From Pararcticibacter amylolyticus (GTDB lineage: Bacteria > Bacteroidota > Bacteroidia > Sphingobacteriales > Sphingobacteriaceae): a stretch of DNA of 64,000 bases. Both the position numbers and the translations under genes were made by a program. The stretch is from positions 45,496-109,495 of the forward strand of contig NZ_QEAS01000008.1 of NCBI RefSeq assembly GCF_003130405.1, in the 5' to 3' direction. This document shows, one piece after another, positions 44,087-53,813 of the stretch (positions within the stretch are counted from its first letter, which is position 1; every line of letters starts with the position of its first letter). Under the pieces are notes generated by a model. It made no database searches. It saw nothing but the letters and a program-made list of their open reading frames with translations, and had not been told where the DNA came from.

Positions 44087-46039
44087 ATGTATAAGATTTT
44101 CTGCTCTTTCGCTTGCTATATCTTTTGGGCAACAGTCTCTCAGGCCCAATATGTAAAATCTTCCGTTCCTGATACATGGAAAGGTTTTCAGAGGATAAAC
44201 TTTTCAATCGGAGATCACAAAGCTTACTACGTAGAGCCCAAAGAGCCATTATCCGGCAAGCCCTGGGTATGGAGGTCTTCATTCCCTGACTGGCATACTG
44301 ATATGGACAGTATCCTTCTTGCAAAAGGATTTCATATTGCCTATGTATCTGTGGATGATCAATTTGGCAGCCCTTATGCGATGCAGGTATGGGACAGATT
44401 TTACTTATATCTTACAGGCATGAAGGGATTGGCCTCCCGGCCAGCACTGGAAGCGGTAAGCAGGGGGGGCCTGTATGCTTATGGGTGGGCAAAAAGGAAT
44501 CCCGATAAGGTTAGCTGCATTTATGCAGAAGCACCTGTTTGCGATATCAAAAGCTGGCCGGGAGGAAAGGGTTCTGGAAAGGGAGACAGTACGGAGTGGA
44601 AGAAATTACTAATTGCCATGCATTGGGATGAGCAGCAAGCGCTGACTTTTCGCGATAATCCGGTTGACAATCTGGAAGGGCTGGCCTCCTTCAAAGTTCC
44701 GGTCCTACATGTGATTGGCCAGGACGACAAGATTGTGCCAAATACAGAAAATACCTATGTTCTCACCCAACGCTATATTGCACTTGGCGGTCCGGCAGCA
44801 GTTTATCCCGTAACGGATGGTCCCCGTCAACTGGAAGGGCATCACTTTCCGATCAGAAAAGCGCGTGAATTTGCTGATTTTATTTATCGGAATTCATTTC
44901 CTGTAAACACGTCACTTAGTTATAAAAATTATATTACAATAAGAGGAGGATTACAAAACTCTTTTAAATTATTTACCGGGAAGAAGGAAGCGACAGTAGG
45001 TTTTTTAGGAGGATCTATCACGCATAACCCCGGCTGGAGGGAGAAAGTCAGTCTTTATCTTAGCGAACGTTTTCCTGAAACTAAATTCAGGTTTATAGAA
45101 GCAGCTATTCCATCTTTGGGCAGTTTAGCCCACAGTTTCCGGCTGCAGCAGGACCTTTTGGACTCAGGAAAGGTCGATTTAATGTTCCTGGAAGCTGCAG
45201 TTAACGACCGTGGGAGCGGTATTGACAGCGTTACAGAACTAAGAGCTTTGGAGGGAATTGTCCGCCATGCTAAAAGATCTAATCCCGCAATGGATATAAT
45301 CATGATGTCTTTTGCTGATACCTATAAAACCGCAGATTACGCCAAAGGGAAAATTCCCCTTGAAGTATTTAATCATGAACTGGTTGCTTCTCATTATAAC
45401 CTGCCATCTATTAATCTGGCCAAAGAAGTGGCTGACAAGATTAAAGAAGGCGAATTTTCATGGGATGACGATTTTAAAGATATTCACCCCTCGCCCTTCG
45501 GGCAGGAGTTATACTTTGCTACAATTAAGAGTTTATTTCAGGATGCTTTCGTTACTCAGGAAAATGAGAGAAATGTAAAATCAAGCCGGCCTGCAGCATT
45601 AATCCCTGCAAGCTTTACTAAGGGCCGCTATTATAATATCAGGAACGGGAAGCCGGACGCTAAATGGACGTATGTTCCCAATTGGAAACCTGCTGATCAT
45701 TTATCAACGAGGGAAGGATTTGTGAATGTTCCCATGCTTGTATCAGAACAGCCGGGCGCAAGCCTGGTACTCCCGTTCAGGGGAACCGCCGTTGGGATGG
45801 CGATAATTTCGGGAGCAGATGCAGGAATTATTTCTTATTCTATTGATAAGGGGCAAGTGAAAGAACTCGATCTATATACTGAATATAGCAGCTGGTTGCA
45901 TTTGCCATACTATATATTATTTGAGGGAGATCTTAAGCGCGGTTCACATACGCTGACACTTACAGTACTGGATAAAAAAAATCAGAATAGTAAAGGAAAC
46001 GCCTGCCGGGTAGTCAACTTCCTTGTCAATGATAATTAG
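44087..46039 (+). CDS. Two-domain esterase: alpha/beta hydrolase fused to SGNH hydrolase
   Basis: The 650-residue exported protein (signal peptide CSFACYIFWATVSQA) joins two esterase folds. The first (about 25-275) is an alpha/beta hydrolase with candidate Ser125 in AVSRGG, Asp in IGQDDKIVP and His in EGHHFPI. The second (about 295-500) is SGNH/GDSL type: block I GFLGGSITHN (Ser310), AAVNDRGSG with the block III Asn, and DIHPSPFGQ with the catalytic Asp/His. A C-terminal beta-rich region (about 520-650) may bind carbohydrate. Such fusions in PULs usually remove acetyl or other acyl groups. Both active sites look intact, so it may strip two kinds of ester. It is coupled to a read-through terminator upstream. 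Confidence 0.85.
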   Translation: MYKIFCSFACYIFWATVSQAQYVKSSVPDTWKGFQRINFSIGDHKAYYVEPKEPLSGKPWVWRSSFPDWHTDMDSILLAKGFHIAYVSVDDQFGSPYAMQVWDRFYLYLTGMKGLASRPALEAVSRGGLYAYGWAKRNPDKVSCIYAEAPVCDIKSWPGGKGSGKGDSTEWKKLLIAMHWDEQQALTFRDNPVDNLEGLASFKVPVLHVIGQDDKIVPNTENTYVLTQRYIALGGPAAVYPVTDGPRQLEGHHFPIRKAREFADFIYRNSFPVNTSLSYKNYITIRGGLQNSFKLFTGKKEATVGFLGGSITHNPGWREKVSLYLSERFPETKFRFIEAAIPSLGSLAHSFRLQQDLLDSGKVDLMFLEAAVNDRGSGIDSVTELRALEGIVRHAKRSNPAMDIIMMSFADTYKTADYAKGKIPLEVFNHELVASHYNLPSINLAKEVADKIKEGEFSWDDDFKDIHPSPFGQELYFATIKSLFQDAFVTQENERNVKSSRPAALIPASFTKGRYYNIRNGKPDAKWTYVPNWKPADHLSTREGFVNVPMLVSEQPGASLVLPFRGTAVGMAIISGADAGIISYSIDKGQVKELDLYTEYSSWLHLPYYILFEGDLKRGSHTLTLTVLDKKNQNSKGNACRVVNFLVNDN

Positions 46040-46070
46040 ATGCTGAGATATATATCACCAATATTTTAAT

Positions 46071-48416
46071 ATGTTCACAGTTAATCGTTTCGTTAAAAAT
46101 ATCTTCTTAAGTATAGGCTGTCTCGTAATTTTTCAAAGTTTCGGACAGCAATCGGGTAGAAAGTTAACTTCCTATGTGAATCCCTTTATCGGAACCGGCC
46201 CTGTTTCGTCCAGTCTGTCGGGGAATAATTTCCCGGGAGCTACCGTTCCTTTCGGCATGGTTCAGTTAAGTCCTGATACCAAAGATGCACCAGACTGGAG
46301 TGCTGCTTCAGGTTACGATCATAACGACAGCACAATTGTGGGATTTAGCCATACGCACCTCAGTGGAACAGGGGTTGCTGAGCTGTTTGACGTATTGATG
46401 ATGCCGGCAACGGGCGATATAAAAACGCGTGCCGGCAATCCTTCTCAACCAGGAAGCGGCTACCGCTCCCGATTTTCTCATCAGCAGGAGACTGCGAAAC
46501 CAGGCTACTACAGCGTCTTTTTACTTGACCATAAAACTAACGTTGAACTAACGGCCACGGAACATGCCGGTTTTCACCGGTATACGTTTCCCAAAGATAG
46601 TAAAGCACATGTTGTCATCGACCTTGATCACTCACTCAAGAAACCTGACTGGAATTGCAGAATTGTAAATGCTCAGTTCCGCCTGGTTAACAACCATGCC
46701 ATCGAAGGCTACCGCATGATAACAGGGTGGGCTAAGTTCAGGAAGGTTTATTTCTACATAGAGTTTTCAAAGCCCATCAAAGCTCATGATTTCGTTGACG
46801 GAGGAGCAGAATACTTTAATCAGCCTTTGATAAACGGAACGGACCTGCGTGCTATTCTCGATTTTGATACCGCAGATACACCCGCCCTGCTTGCAAAAGT
46901 TGGTTTATCGGCAGTAAGTATCGCAAATGCGAAGGCGAATCTTCAATCTGAGATTCCTGCCTGGGACTTCGACAACAAGATACAGGAAGCAGAGGCTAAA
47001 TGGGAGGCAGAACTTCAAAAGATAAAGGTTGAGGGTACAGAGGAGAGAAAACAAATTTTCTATACAAGTCTTTACCATGCTCTCCTTCAACCCAATAATA
47101 TTGCGGATGTTTCCGGAGATTATATGGCTGCGGATTACACAATCAAAAACGCGGAAGACAAAGCACATTATTCTACATTTTCCCTGTGGGACACCTATCG
47201 CGGAGCTCATCCTCTGTATACCTTAATACAAAGGGAGCGCAGTGGTAAATTTGTTAATAGCATGATTCGCCAATACGAAACCTACGGATATTTGCCAGTA
47301 TGGCAATTATGGGGGCAGGAAAACTATTGTATGATCGGTAATCACGCAATTCCGGTAATTGTTGATGCGGTATTAAAAGGTATTCCCGGGTTTGATATTC
47401 AGAAGGCTTATGAAGCGGTAAAAAACTCATCACTTACCGATCATCTGAATTCGCCGTTCAGTATCTGGGAACAATACGGATATATGCCGGAGAATAAGCA
47501 AAGCCAATCGGTATCCATCACTCTGGAAATGGCTTATGACGATTGGTGTGTTGCGCAATTCGCAAGGAAGATTGGGAATACAGCTGATTATGAGCGTTTC
47601 ATAAAAAGGTCACGGTACTATAAAAACCTCTACGATGAGAAAATGGGCTTTTTCAGAGCGAAAGACGACATGGGCAAGTGGATGGAACCTTTTAGTCCCC
47701 TTAAATATGGAGCTAATGGCGGGAATCCTTTTACCGAGGGGAATGCATGGCAATATTTCTGGTATGTTCCTCATGATATTTATGACCTGATATCATTAGT
47801 TGGCGGAGATAACGCTTTTACAGACAAGCTTGATACTTTTTTTACCCTTGACGCCAGGCCGGATGAGGTAAATGGGAACGCCTCCGGATTTATTGGCCAG
47901 TATGCCCATGGAAATGAGCCGAGCCATCATGTTACTTATCTGTATAACTATGCCGGACAGCCGTGGAAGACTCAATATTACGTTTCCAGGGTATTAAATG
48001 ACCTGTATAACACATCCTTTTCAGGCTATGCCGGTAATGACGACTGTGGTGAAATGTCGGCCTGGTATGTGTTCAGCGCGATGGGATTTTATCCGGTAAA
48101 CCCCGCCAGCGGTGTTTACGTTATTGGCTCTCCTGCTTTAGAACATGTGTCTGTCAAACTTGCTGAAGGAAAAACGTTCGGAATAAAGGCTGTTAACGCC
48201 TCGGCAAAGAATATATATATCCAGTCTGCCAGGCTTAATGGACGACCATACACCCGGACTTATATTACGCAATCGGATATTGAGGCAGGAGGGAAGCTCG
48301 AACTGGTAATGGGAGCAAAGCCAAACAAAAATTGGGGGAAGGCTAAAGCAGACCGTCCGTCTGCAAATTCTTTCGGTGTTAGAACCGGCCACTTAACGAT
48401 CAACAGGAATGAATAA
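46071..48416 (+). CDS. GH92 family alpha-mannosidase
   Basis: This 781-residue exported exo-enzyme carries clear GH92 signatures. They are YVNPFIGTGPVSSSLSGNNFPGATVPFGMVQLSPDT, the GFSHTHLSGTG motif, ETYGYLPVWQLWGQENYCMIGNHA, GNEPSHHVTYLYNYAG and GNDDCGEMSAWYVFSAMGFYP. Family members are calcium-dependent, inverting alpha-mannosidases acting on alpha-1,2/1,3/1,4/1,6 linkages; the linkage here cannot be read from sequence. The N-terminus (VNRFVKNIFLSIGCLVIFQSFGQ) is a signal peptide. It lies between the double esterase and the GH95 gene, overlapping the latter's longer ORF by a few bases. Confidence 0.96.
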   Translation: MFTVNRFVKNIFLSIGCLVIFQSFGQQSGRKLTSYVNPFIGTGPVSSSLSGNNFPGATVPFGMVQLSPDTKDAPDWSAASGYDHNDSTIVGFSHTHLSGTGVAELFDVLMMPATGDIKTRAGNPSQPGSGYRSRFSHQQETAKPGYYSVFLLDHKTNVELTATEHAGFHRYTFPKDSKAHVVIDLDHSLKKPDWNCRIVNAQFRLVNNHAIEGYRMITGWAKFRKVYFYIEFSKPIKAHDFVDGGAEYFNQPLINGTDLRAILDFDTADTPALLAKVGLSAVSIANAKANLQSEIPAWDFDNKIQEAEAKWEAELQKIKVEGTEERKQIFYTSLYHALLQPNNIADVSGDYMAADYTIKNAEDKAHYSTFSLWDTYRGAHPLYTLIQRERSGKFVNSMIRQYETYGYLPVWQLWGQENYCMIGNHAIPVIVDAVLKGIPGFDIQKAYEAVKNSSLTDHLNSPFSIWEQYGYMPENKQSQSVSITLEMAYDDWCVAQFARKIGNTADYERFIKRSRYYKNLYDEKMGFFRAKDDMGKWMEPFSPLKYGANGGNPFTEGNAWQYFWYVPHDIYDLISLVGGDNAFTDKLDTFFTLDARPDEVNGNASGFIGQYAHGNEPSHHVTYLYNYAGQPWKTQYYVSRVLNDLYNTSFSGYAGNDDCGEMSAWYVFSAMGFYPVNPASGVYVIGSPALEHVSVKLAEGKTFGIKAVNASAKNIYIQSARLNGRPYTRTYITQSDIEAGGKLELVMGAKPNKNWGKAKADRPSANSFGVRTGHLTINRNE

Positions 48417-48441
48417 TTATACACACTCAGATATATTACTT

Positions 48442-50790
48442 ATGATTATTAAAAAAGCTTTTCAATGTGCAATCGTAGCTGTTTGCCTTGTTCAGGCCAC
48501 GTTCGCGCAGCAGTCCTTAAAACTCTGGTACGATAAGCCGGCACAGATATGGGAAGAAACTCTCCCTCTGGGTAACGGTCATTTGGGAATGACACCCGAC
48601 GGGGGATTTTTTACTGAAAAAATAACTTTGAACGATATTAGCCTATGGTCTGGAAGCCCTCAGGACGCAAATAATTACAATGCCTACAAGGTTCTTCCTC
48701 AAATCCGTAAGCTGATTATGGAGGGGAAGAATGATGAAGCCCAGGAACTGGTAAATAAAGAATTCGTGTGTAAAGGTTCCGGTTCAGGCGGAGCTCAGTG
48801 GGGTAAGTTCCAGGTTTTAGGTGAGCTTCAGCTGACTTATGACTACAAATTGTCGCCAACAGAGAAATTTTATCCCGTGAACTACACCCGCGAATTGTTT
48901 CTGAACAGCGCAGTTGCTACAAGCTCATACAGTGTGAAGGGCGTAAACTACACTAAAGAGTATTTTACCAGTTTTAGTGATGATGTCGGCGTTGTTAGAA
49001 TCAAGGCAGACAAACCCGGAAAACTAAATCTCAGTCTGGCATTAAGCAGGCCGGAGAGCTTCGAAACCACCGTTGAAGACGGCGAACTAGTGATGAGAGG
49101 ACAGCTGGATAACGGAACAGACGGTAAGGGTATGCGCTATATCACCCGCCTGAGAACACGGCTAAAGGACGGAAGTCAGAGCGTCGTGCAAAATACGCTG
49201 GAGATAAAGAATGCGACAGAAGTAATTATCTTTATTTCGGCAGCTACCGACTATAAAAATCCACATTATGCAGAGAAAGCGGCTAAAGCATTAAGGTCGG
49301 CAGTAAAGCGAAATTATGATCAGCAGAAACAGGACCATATCGCAGCCTACCGTAAATTGTTTTCGAGAGTAAGTATTGACCTTGGCCAGGGGGAGAATGG
49401 TAGTCTTACAACAGATAAGCGACTTGCAGCTTACTATAATAATCCCCAGGCCGATAAGGGCCTTCCTGCTCTTTTTTATCAGTTTGGCCGGTATTTAAGC
49501 ATCAGCAGCACTTATGCAGGGCTCCTGCCACCAAATCTTCAGGGACTTTGGGCCAATCAGATCAATACACCCTGGAACGGTGACTACCACCTTGATGTAA
49601 ATGTGCAGATGAACCATTGGCCTTTAGAAGTTTCAAATCTATCGGAACTAAACCTTCCGCTTGCAGATCTTGTGAAGGGATTGGTAAAAAACGGCGAAAA
49701 GACAGCAAAAGCATATTATAATGCAAAAGGATGGATCGCACATGTCATCACGAACGTCTGGGGCTTTACAGAACCGGGGGAGAGCGCATCCTGGGGAGCT
49801 TCCAATGCAGGTTCAGGATGGCTTTGCAATAATTTGTGGGACCATTACGCATTTACAGGAGATAAAGGATACCTGAAAAAGATTTATCCGCTTATTAAAG
49901 GTTCTGCGGAATTTTATAACGATGCGCTGGTAAAAGACCCAAAGACGGGGTGGTTGGTGACTTCTCCGTCGGTATCGCCTGAGAATAGCTTTTATCTTCC
50001 TAACGGGAAGAGTGCGAACATTACAATGGGGCCTACTATCGATAATCAGATCGTGAGGGAACTGTTTGGTAATGTGATCATCGCATCCAGGGTTTTAGGT
50101 AAGGATGATGCATTCAGGAAGATGCTTGAGACAAAAATTAAACAGCTGCCGCCGGTAGGTCAGGTTTCCAAAGATGGGAGAATAATGGAATGGCTTGAAG
50201 ATTATAAAGAAACGGATCCCCAGCACCGCCATATTTCTCATTTGTACGGGCTGTACCCGGCAACACTGATTACTCCGCGGTCGACTCCTGAGCTGGCGGA
50301 GGCAGCAAAGAAGACACTTGAGGTGAGGGGAGATGACGGGCCAAGCTGGACAATCGCTTACAAGCTTCTATTCTGGGCAAGGTTGCACGAGGGGAACAGA
50401 GCGTTCAAGCTGCTCCGGGAACTTTTAAAACCTACGTTGAAAACAGATATCAATTACGGAGCCGGGGGAGGGGTTTATCCCAATATGTTGTCGGCAGGCC
50501 CCCCCTTCCAGATCGACGGCAATTTTGGGGCGACTGCTGGTATTGCCGAGATGCTGATCCAGAGCCATGATGGATATATTGAGTTTATTCCGTCCATTCC
50601 GGATTTATGGAAACCTTACGGTGAAGTAAAAGGACTGAAAGCAAGAGGAAACTATACGGTCGACTTTAGCTGGAAAGACGGAAAAGTGATTAACTATAAA
50701 ATTTTGTCACCTGTACGATCAAACGTAACGGTAAAAGTTAACGGAGTTCTGAAAGAAATACGATCAGAGAAAATACAAGAGAGCAAATAA
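48442..50790 (+). CDS. GH95 family alpha-L-fucosidase (or alpha-L-galactosidase)
   Basis: From ATG 48442 the signal peptide is MIIKKAFQCAIVAVCLVQATFAQ; an upstream ATG at 48409 overlaps the GH92 stop. GH95 markers are LKLWYDKPAQIWEETLPLGNGHLGM, NDISLWSGSPQDANNYNAYK, PWNGDYHLDVNVQMNHWPLE (paired Asn) and the catalytic Asp region QIDGNFGATAGIAEML near the end. The family inverts terminal alpha-1,2-linked L-fucose, and some members act on L-galactose. It is about 780 residues, normal length. Together with GH36 and GH92 it points to a fucosylated or L-galactosylated side chain. Confidence 0.95.
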   Translation: MIIKKAFQCAIVAVCLVQATFAQQSLKLWYDKPAQIWEETLPLGNGHLGMTPDGGFFTEKITLNDISLWSGSPQDANNYNAYKVLPQIRKLIMEGKNDEAQELVNKEFVCKGSGSGGAQWGKFQVLGELQLTYDYKLSPTEKFYPVNYTRELFLNSAVATSSYSVKGVNYTKEYFTSFSDDVGVVRIKADKPGKLNLSLALSRPESFETTVEDGELVMRGQLDNGTDGKGMRYITRLRTRLKDGSQSVVQNTLEIKNATEVIIFISAATDYKNPHYAEKAAKALRSAVKRNYDQQKQDHIAAYRKLFSRVSIDLGQGENGSLTTDKRLAAYYNNPQADKGLPALFYQFGRYLSISSTYAGLLPPNLQGLWANQINTPWNGDYHLDVNVQMNHWPLEVSNLSELNLPLADLVKGLVKNGEKTAKAYYNAKGWIAHVITNVWGFTEPGESASWGASNAGSGWLCNNLWDHYAFTGDKGYLKKIYPLIKGSAEFYNDALVKDPKTGWLVTSPSVSPENSFYLPNGKSANITMGPTIDNQIVRELFGNVIIASRVLGKDDAFRKMLETKIKQLPPVGQVSKDGRIMEWLEDYKETDPQHRHISHLYGLYPATLITPRSTPELAEAAKKTLEVRGDDGPSWTIAYKLLFWARLHEGNRAFKLLRELLKPTLKTDINYGAGGGVYPNMLSAGPPFQIDGNFGATAGIAEMLIQSHDGYIEFIPSIPDLWKPYGEVKGLKARGNYTVDFSWKDGKVINYKILSPVRSNVTVKVNGVLKEIRSEKIQESK

Positions 50791-50804
50791 GGAGCAGGAC
50801 ATTC

Positions 50805-53015
50805 ATGAAATTAAACAAAACTACCGCCGGCAACATCTTTCTATTTGCGGCTTTTTTAATGGGGCAGGTAATTATAAGCGTTACATCTTTTGCTCAAACC
50901 ATTATACCTGTTCAAACCCAACATAATGCACTGGTAATAGCGGCAGAAAAGGATAAAGATATTCGTATTATATTTTTCGGCAAAAAGCTGGCTGACATAA
51001 ATGAATACAAATTATTGCAGGGAGCATATAAACAAACAGAGGAGTATACAGGCCTGGCGAGTTCGGTCTATACTCCTTCAGGATCAAGAAACCTGCTTGA
51101 ACCTGCTATTACCGTTACTCATGCTGACGGTAACAACTCCCTTGATTTGCGCTATGTGAGTCACAGGCAGATAAAAGTAGACGACAACGTCAGCATTTTA
51201 AGTATCCTTTTAAAGGATCCGGTTTATGATTTTCAAGTCACTCTTTTTTATAAATCCTACTTCAGGGAGGATGTTGTTGAGCAGTGGAGTGAAATTAAAC
51301 ATGGTGAGAAAGATAAGGTTATACTGCAAAAGTATGCTTCTGCTAACTTGCATATCAAGGCAAAGAGTTATTGGCTGAATCAGTATCATGGCGACTGGGC
51401 AAAAGAGATGCAGCCCGAAGAGAGCAGGCTGACTCACGGAATTAAAACTCTGGATTCAAAACTGGGCACCCGGGCTAACTTATTTCAGCCGTCGGTATTT
51501 ATGATCTCTCTCGACAAACCGGCGACAGAAGAAGAGGGCAACGTGTTGTATGGTGCTTTAGAATATAGCGGAAATTTCAAAATTGATCTGGAAGTTGATT
51601 ACCAGGATAATCTTCGGATAATAGCGGGCATTAACAACTACGCCTCTCCTTATACCCTGAAGCCGGGGGAGACATTTACAACCCCTGCTTTTTTGTATAC
51701 GTTTTCAGATAAGGGCAAGGGAAATGCCAGCAGGCAACTACAGAGCTGGGCGAGAAATTACAAGCTTCTGAATGGGAATGGCGACCGCCTTACCTTACTT
51801 AATAACTGGGAAGCCACATACTTTGATTTCAATGAAACTAAGCTGGCTGAACTGATAAAAGATACAAAAAAACTCGGGGTCGATCTTTTCCTGCTTGACG
51901 ACGGTTGGTTTGCCAACAAATATCCGAGAAATGATGATCGTGCAGGTTTGGGGGACTGGCAGGAGAACCGGAAGAAGTTGCCTGATGGTATCAGCTCCCT
52001 GGTGAAAGAAGCACAGGGTAACGGAGTGAAATTCGGAATCTGGATTGAACCGGAAATGGTCAATCCCAAAAGCGAGTTATATGAGAATCATCCCGATTGG
52101 GTAGTGAAGCAGCCTGCCCGTGAGGAACATTATTTCAGGAATCAACTGGTTCTTGATCTTTCTAACCCAAAGGTCCAGGACTTCGTTTATGGAATAGTAG
52201 ATAACCTGTTTACTAAAAACCCGGAACTGTCTTACATTAAATGGGACTGTAATGCTGTTATATACAATGCGCATTCTGCCTATCTTAAAAATCAGTCTCA
52301 TTTCTATATTGAATACATGCGCGGCTTGTATAACGTGCTTAAAAGGATCAGAACCAAGTATCCTTCTGTTCCGATGATGCTTTGTTCGGGGGGCGGAGGC
52401 CGGGTAGATTATGCGGCCCTGCAGTATTTTACAGAGTTCTGGCCAAGCGATAATACAGACCCGCTTGAGAGGATCTTCATTCAATGGGAGTATTCTTATT
52501 TCTACCCGGCTATCAGCTCTTCCAATCATGTTACGGATTGGGGAAAACAACCTCTCAAGTTCAGAACAGATGTTGCCATGATGGGTAAGCTAGGTTTCGA
52601 CATCGTAGTCTCTAAGCTTTCCGCTAACGACCTCCGTTTCTGCCGGGAAGCTATTGCAAGCTATAAAAGCCTGAAGGACGTCATTTGGCATGGCGACCAG
52701 TACCGACTTGCCAGTCCATGGGAAAACGATGTTGCTTCTTTAATGTATGTAAACGCAGAACGGCGCAGGGGAGTTGTATTTAATTATCTGGTTAGTAACC
52801 GCTATGGGGCAGGTAGTAAACTTCCGGTAAAATTGAAGGGTCTGGATCCCCTCAGGAAATACCGGATTAGTGAGATCAATCTTTATCCCGGAACATATTC
52901 GTCCCTTGAAAACGGACAGCTGTATTCGGGGGACTTTTTGATGAATGTAGGGTTCAATCCTCAGGTGAATTCAGGCAGAGCCAGTGTAGTTTTTCAAATT
53001 GACGAGGAATTATAA
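50805..53015 (+). CDS. GH36 family alpha-galactosidase
   Basis: The 736-residue exported enzyme has the normal GH36 layout: N-terminal beta-supersandwich (about 40-340), TIM barrel starting LLNNWEATYFDFNE, and C-terminal beta domain. LLDDGWFANKYPRNDDRAGLGDW and FGIWIEPEMVNPKSELYENHPDW are classic. The nucleophile is Asp481 in IKWDCN. The acid/base is the Asp in WPSDNTDPLERI. It removes terminal alpha-galactose, retaining configuration. It is the last gene of the PUL operon, and a 13-bp hairpin follows. Confidence 0.96.
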   Translation: MKLNKTTAGNIFLFAAFLMGQVIISVTSFAQTIIPVQTQHNALVIAAEKDKDIRIIFFGKKLADINEYKLLQGAYKQTEEYTGLASSVYTPSGSRNLLEPAITVTHADGNNSLDLRYVSHRQIKVDDNVSILSILLKDPVYDFQVTLFYKSYFREDVVEQWSEIKHGEKDKVILQKYASANLHIKAKSYWLNQYHGDWAKEMQPEESRLTHGIKTLDSKLGTRANLFQPSVFMISLDKPATEEEGNVLYGALEYSGNFKIDLEVDYQDNLRIIAGINNYASPYTLKPGETFTTPAFLYTFSDKGKGNASRQLQSWARNYKLLNGNGDRLTLLNNWEATYFDFNETKLAELIKDTKKLGVDLFLLDDGWFANKYPRNDDRAGLGDWQENRKKLPDGISSLVKEAQGNGVKFGIWIEPEMVNPKSELYENHPDWVVKQPAREEHYFRNQLVLDLSNPKVQDFVYGIVDNLFTKNPELSYIKWDCNAVIYNAHSAYLKNQSHFYIEYMRGLYNVLKRIRTKYPSVPMMLCSGGGGRVDYAALQYFTEFWPSDNTDPLERIFIQWEYSYFYPAISSSNHVTDWGKQPLKFRTDVAMMGKLGFDIVVSKLSANDLRFCREAIASYKSLKDVIWHGDQYRLASPWENDVASLMYVNAERRRGVVFNYLVSNRYGAGSKLPVKLKGLDPLRKYRISEINLYPGTYSSLENGQLYSGDFLMNVGFNPQVNSGRASVVFQIDEEL

Positions 53016-53022
53016 CCTTCGG

Positions 53023-53058
53023 GTAACGGCCCTGATTGGGTAAAGTCAGGGCTGTTAC
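53023..53058. terminator. Hairpin between convergent GH36 and arr genes
   Basis: Arms GTAACGGCCCTGA and TCAGGGCTGTTAC pair over 13 bases (one G-U) around a ten-base loop, at the end of two convergent genes. A bidirectional terminator is likely by position, although there is no long U-tract on either side. Confidence 0.55.
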
Positions 53059-53069
53059 GGTAAACCGGA

Positions 53070-53813
53070 TTAATTGATGATCTCACCTTTGTTACCGGCT
53101 AATTTTTCTCGCCATTGTTGTAGTTGTTCTGGTGTTTGCCTTTGCCAGTCTGTTACCTCGCCAATGATCTTTAAGGGGTGCTTTGTCCGATAGGAACGGG
53201 TTGTATTGCCGGGAAATTTTTTGTTGGTAACATTCGGATCGTCTTCAAAACCGCCAGTGGGTTCAACGATGTAAACGCGTTCTAATCCTTCACCCCTGGC
53301 TAAAGAAGCGGCCAGCCCTGCGCCGTTGGTCAGGGCTGTAAAGTAAATGTGGTTCATCACCAGTTCTGGATGATAGTTGGACACGCGGCCCGCGGTCAAC
53401 AGGTCGCCTGTCTTTAAGTCTGCTTTTGTACCGTGATAAAATGGTCCCTTGTCTGAGGGCTGGCATGCAGATGCCAAGGATAATTCACGTTGCCTTTTTG
53501 CATGATCGTTGTCGCCCAGCTCTTCGTAACATCCGGCTATATTGGAGTACAGTGACGGCAGTGCGGCTTTAACCGCATCGTTGTTAACCTTCAAAGCAAA
53601 CTGTAAGGCACTTTCATACCACTTTAATTTTTCAGTTGAGTTTGGCTGATGCCGCGCCACATACCAGGAGGCGATAAATTTTTCGAAGTCATTCGATGCT
53701 GCGTTCCAGGCCTGAAGAAATATGGTGCCAGCTTTCCCTGGTTCATTATTTTCTTCCAGTTTCATCCCCTGCAGGCAGAGTTGGATCACGATATTACCGG
53801 GGTTAAATTCCAT
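53070..53813 (-). CDS. arr: TPR-like domain fused to rifampin ADP-ribosyltransferase (Arr)
   Basis: The C-terminal 125 residues match Arr, which ADP-ribosylates and inactivates rifamycins. They include GPFYHGTKADLKTGDLL, SNYHPELVMNHIYFTAL, GAGLAASLARGEGLERVYIVEPTG, FEDDPNVTNKKFPGNTTRSYR and PLKIIGEVTDW. The classical enzyme is about 140 residues; here about 120 residues are added in front. The extension is helical and TPR-like (ASWYVARHQPNSTEKLKWYESALQFALKVNNDAVKAALPSLYSNIAGCYEELGDNDHAKR). It is alone on its strand between a PUL and an ECF locus, with no other resistance genes nearby. Rifamycin inactivation is expected from family knowledge, but a different natural substrate is possible. Confidence 0.9.
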   Translation of the reverse strand: MEFNPGNIVIQLCLQGMKLEENNEPGKAGTIFLQAWNAASNDFEKFIASWYVARHQPNSTEKLKWYESALQFALKVNNDAVKAALPSLYSNIAGCYEELGDNDHAKRQRELSLASACQPSDKGPFYHGTKADLKTGDLLTAGRVSNYHPELVMNHIYFTALTNGAGLAASLARGEGLERVYIVEPTGGFEDDPNVTNKKFPGNTTRSYRTKHPLKIIGEVTDWQRQTPEQLQQWREKLAGNKGEIIN

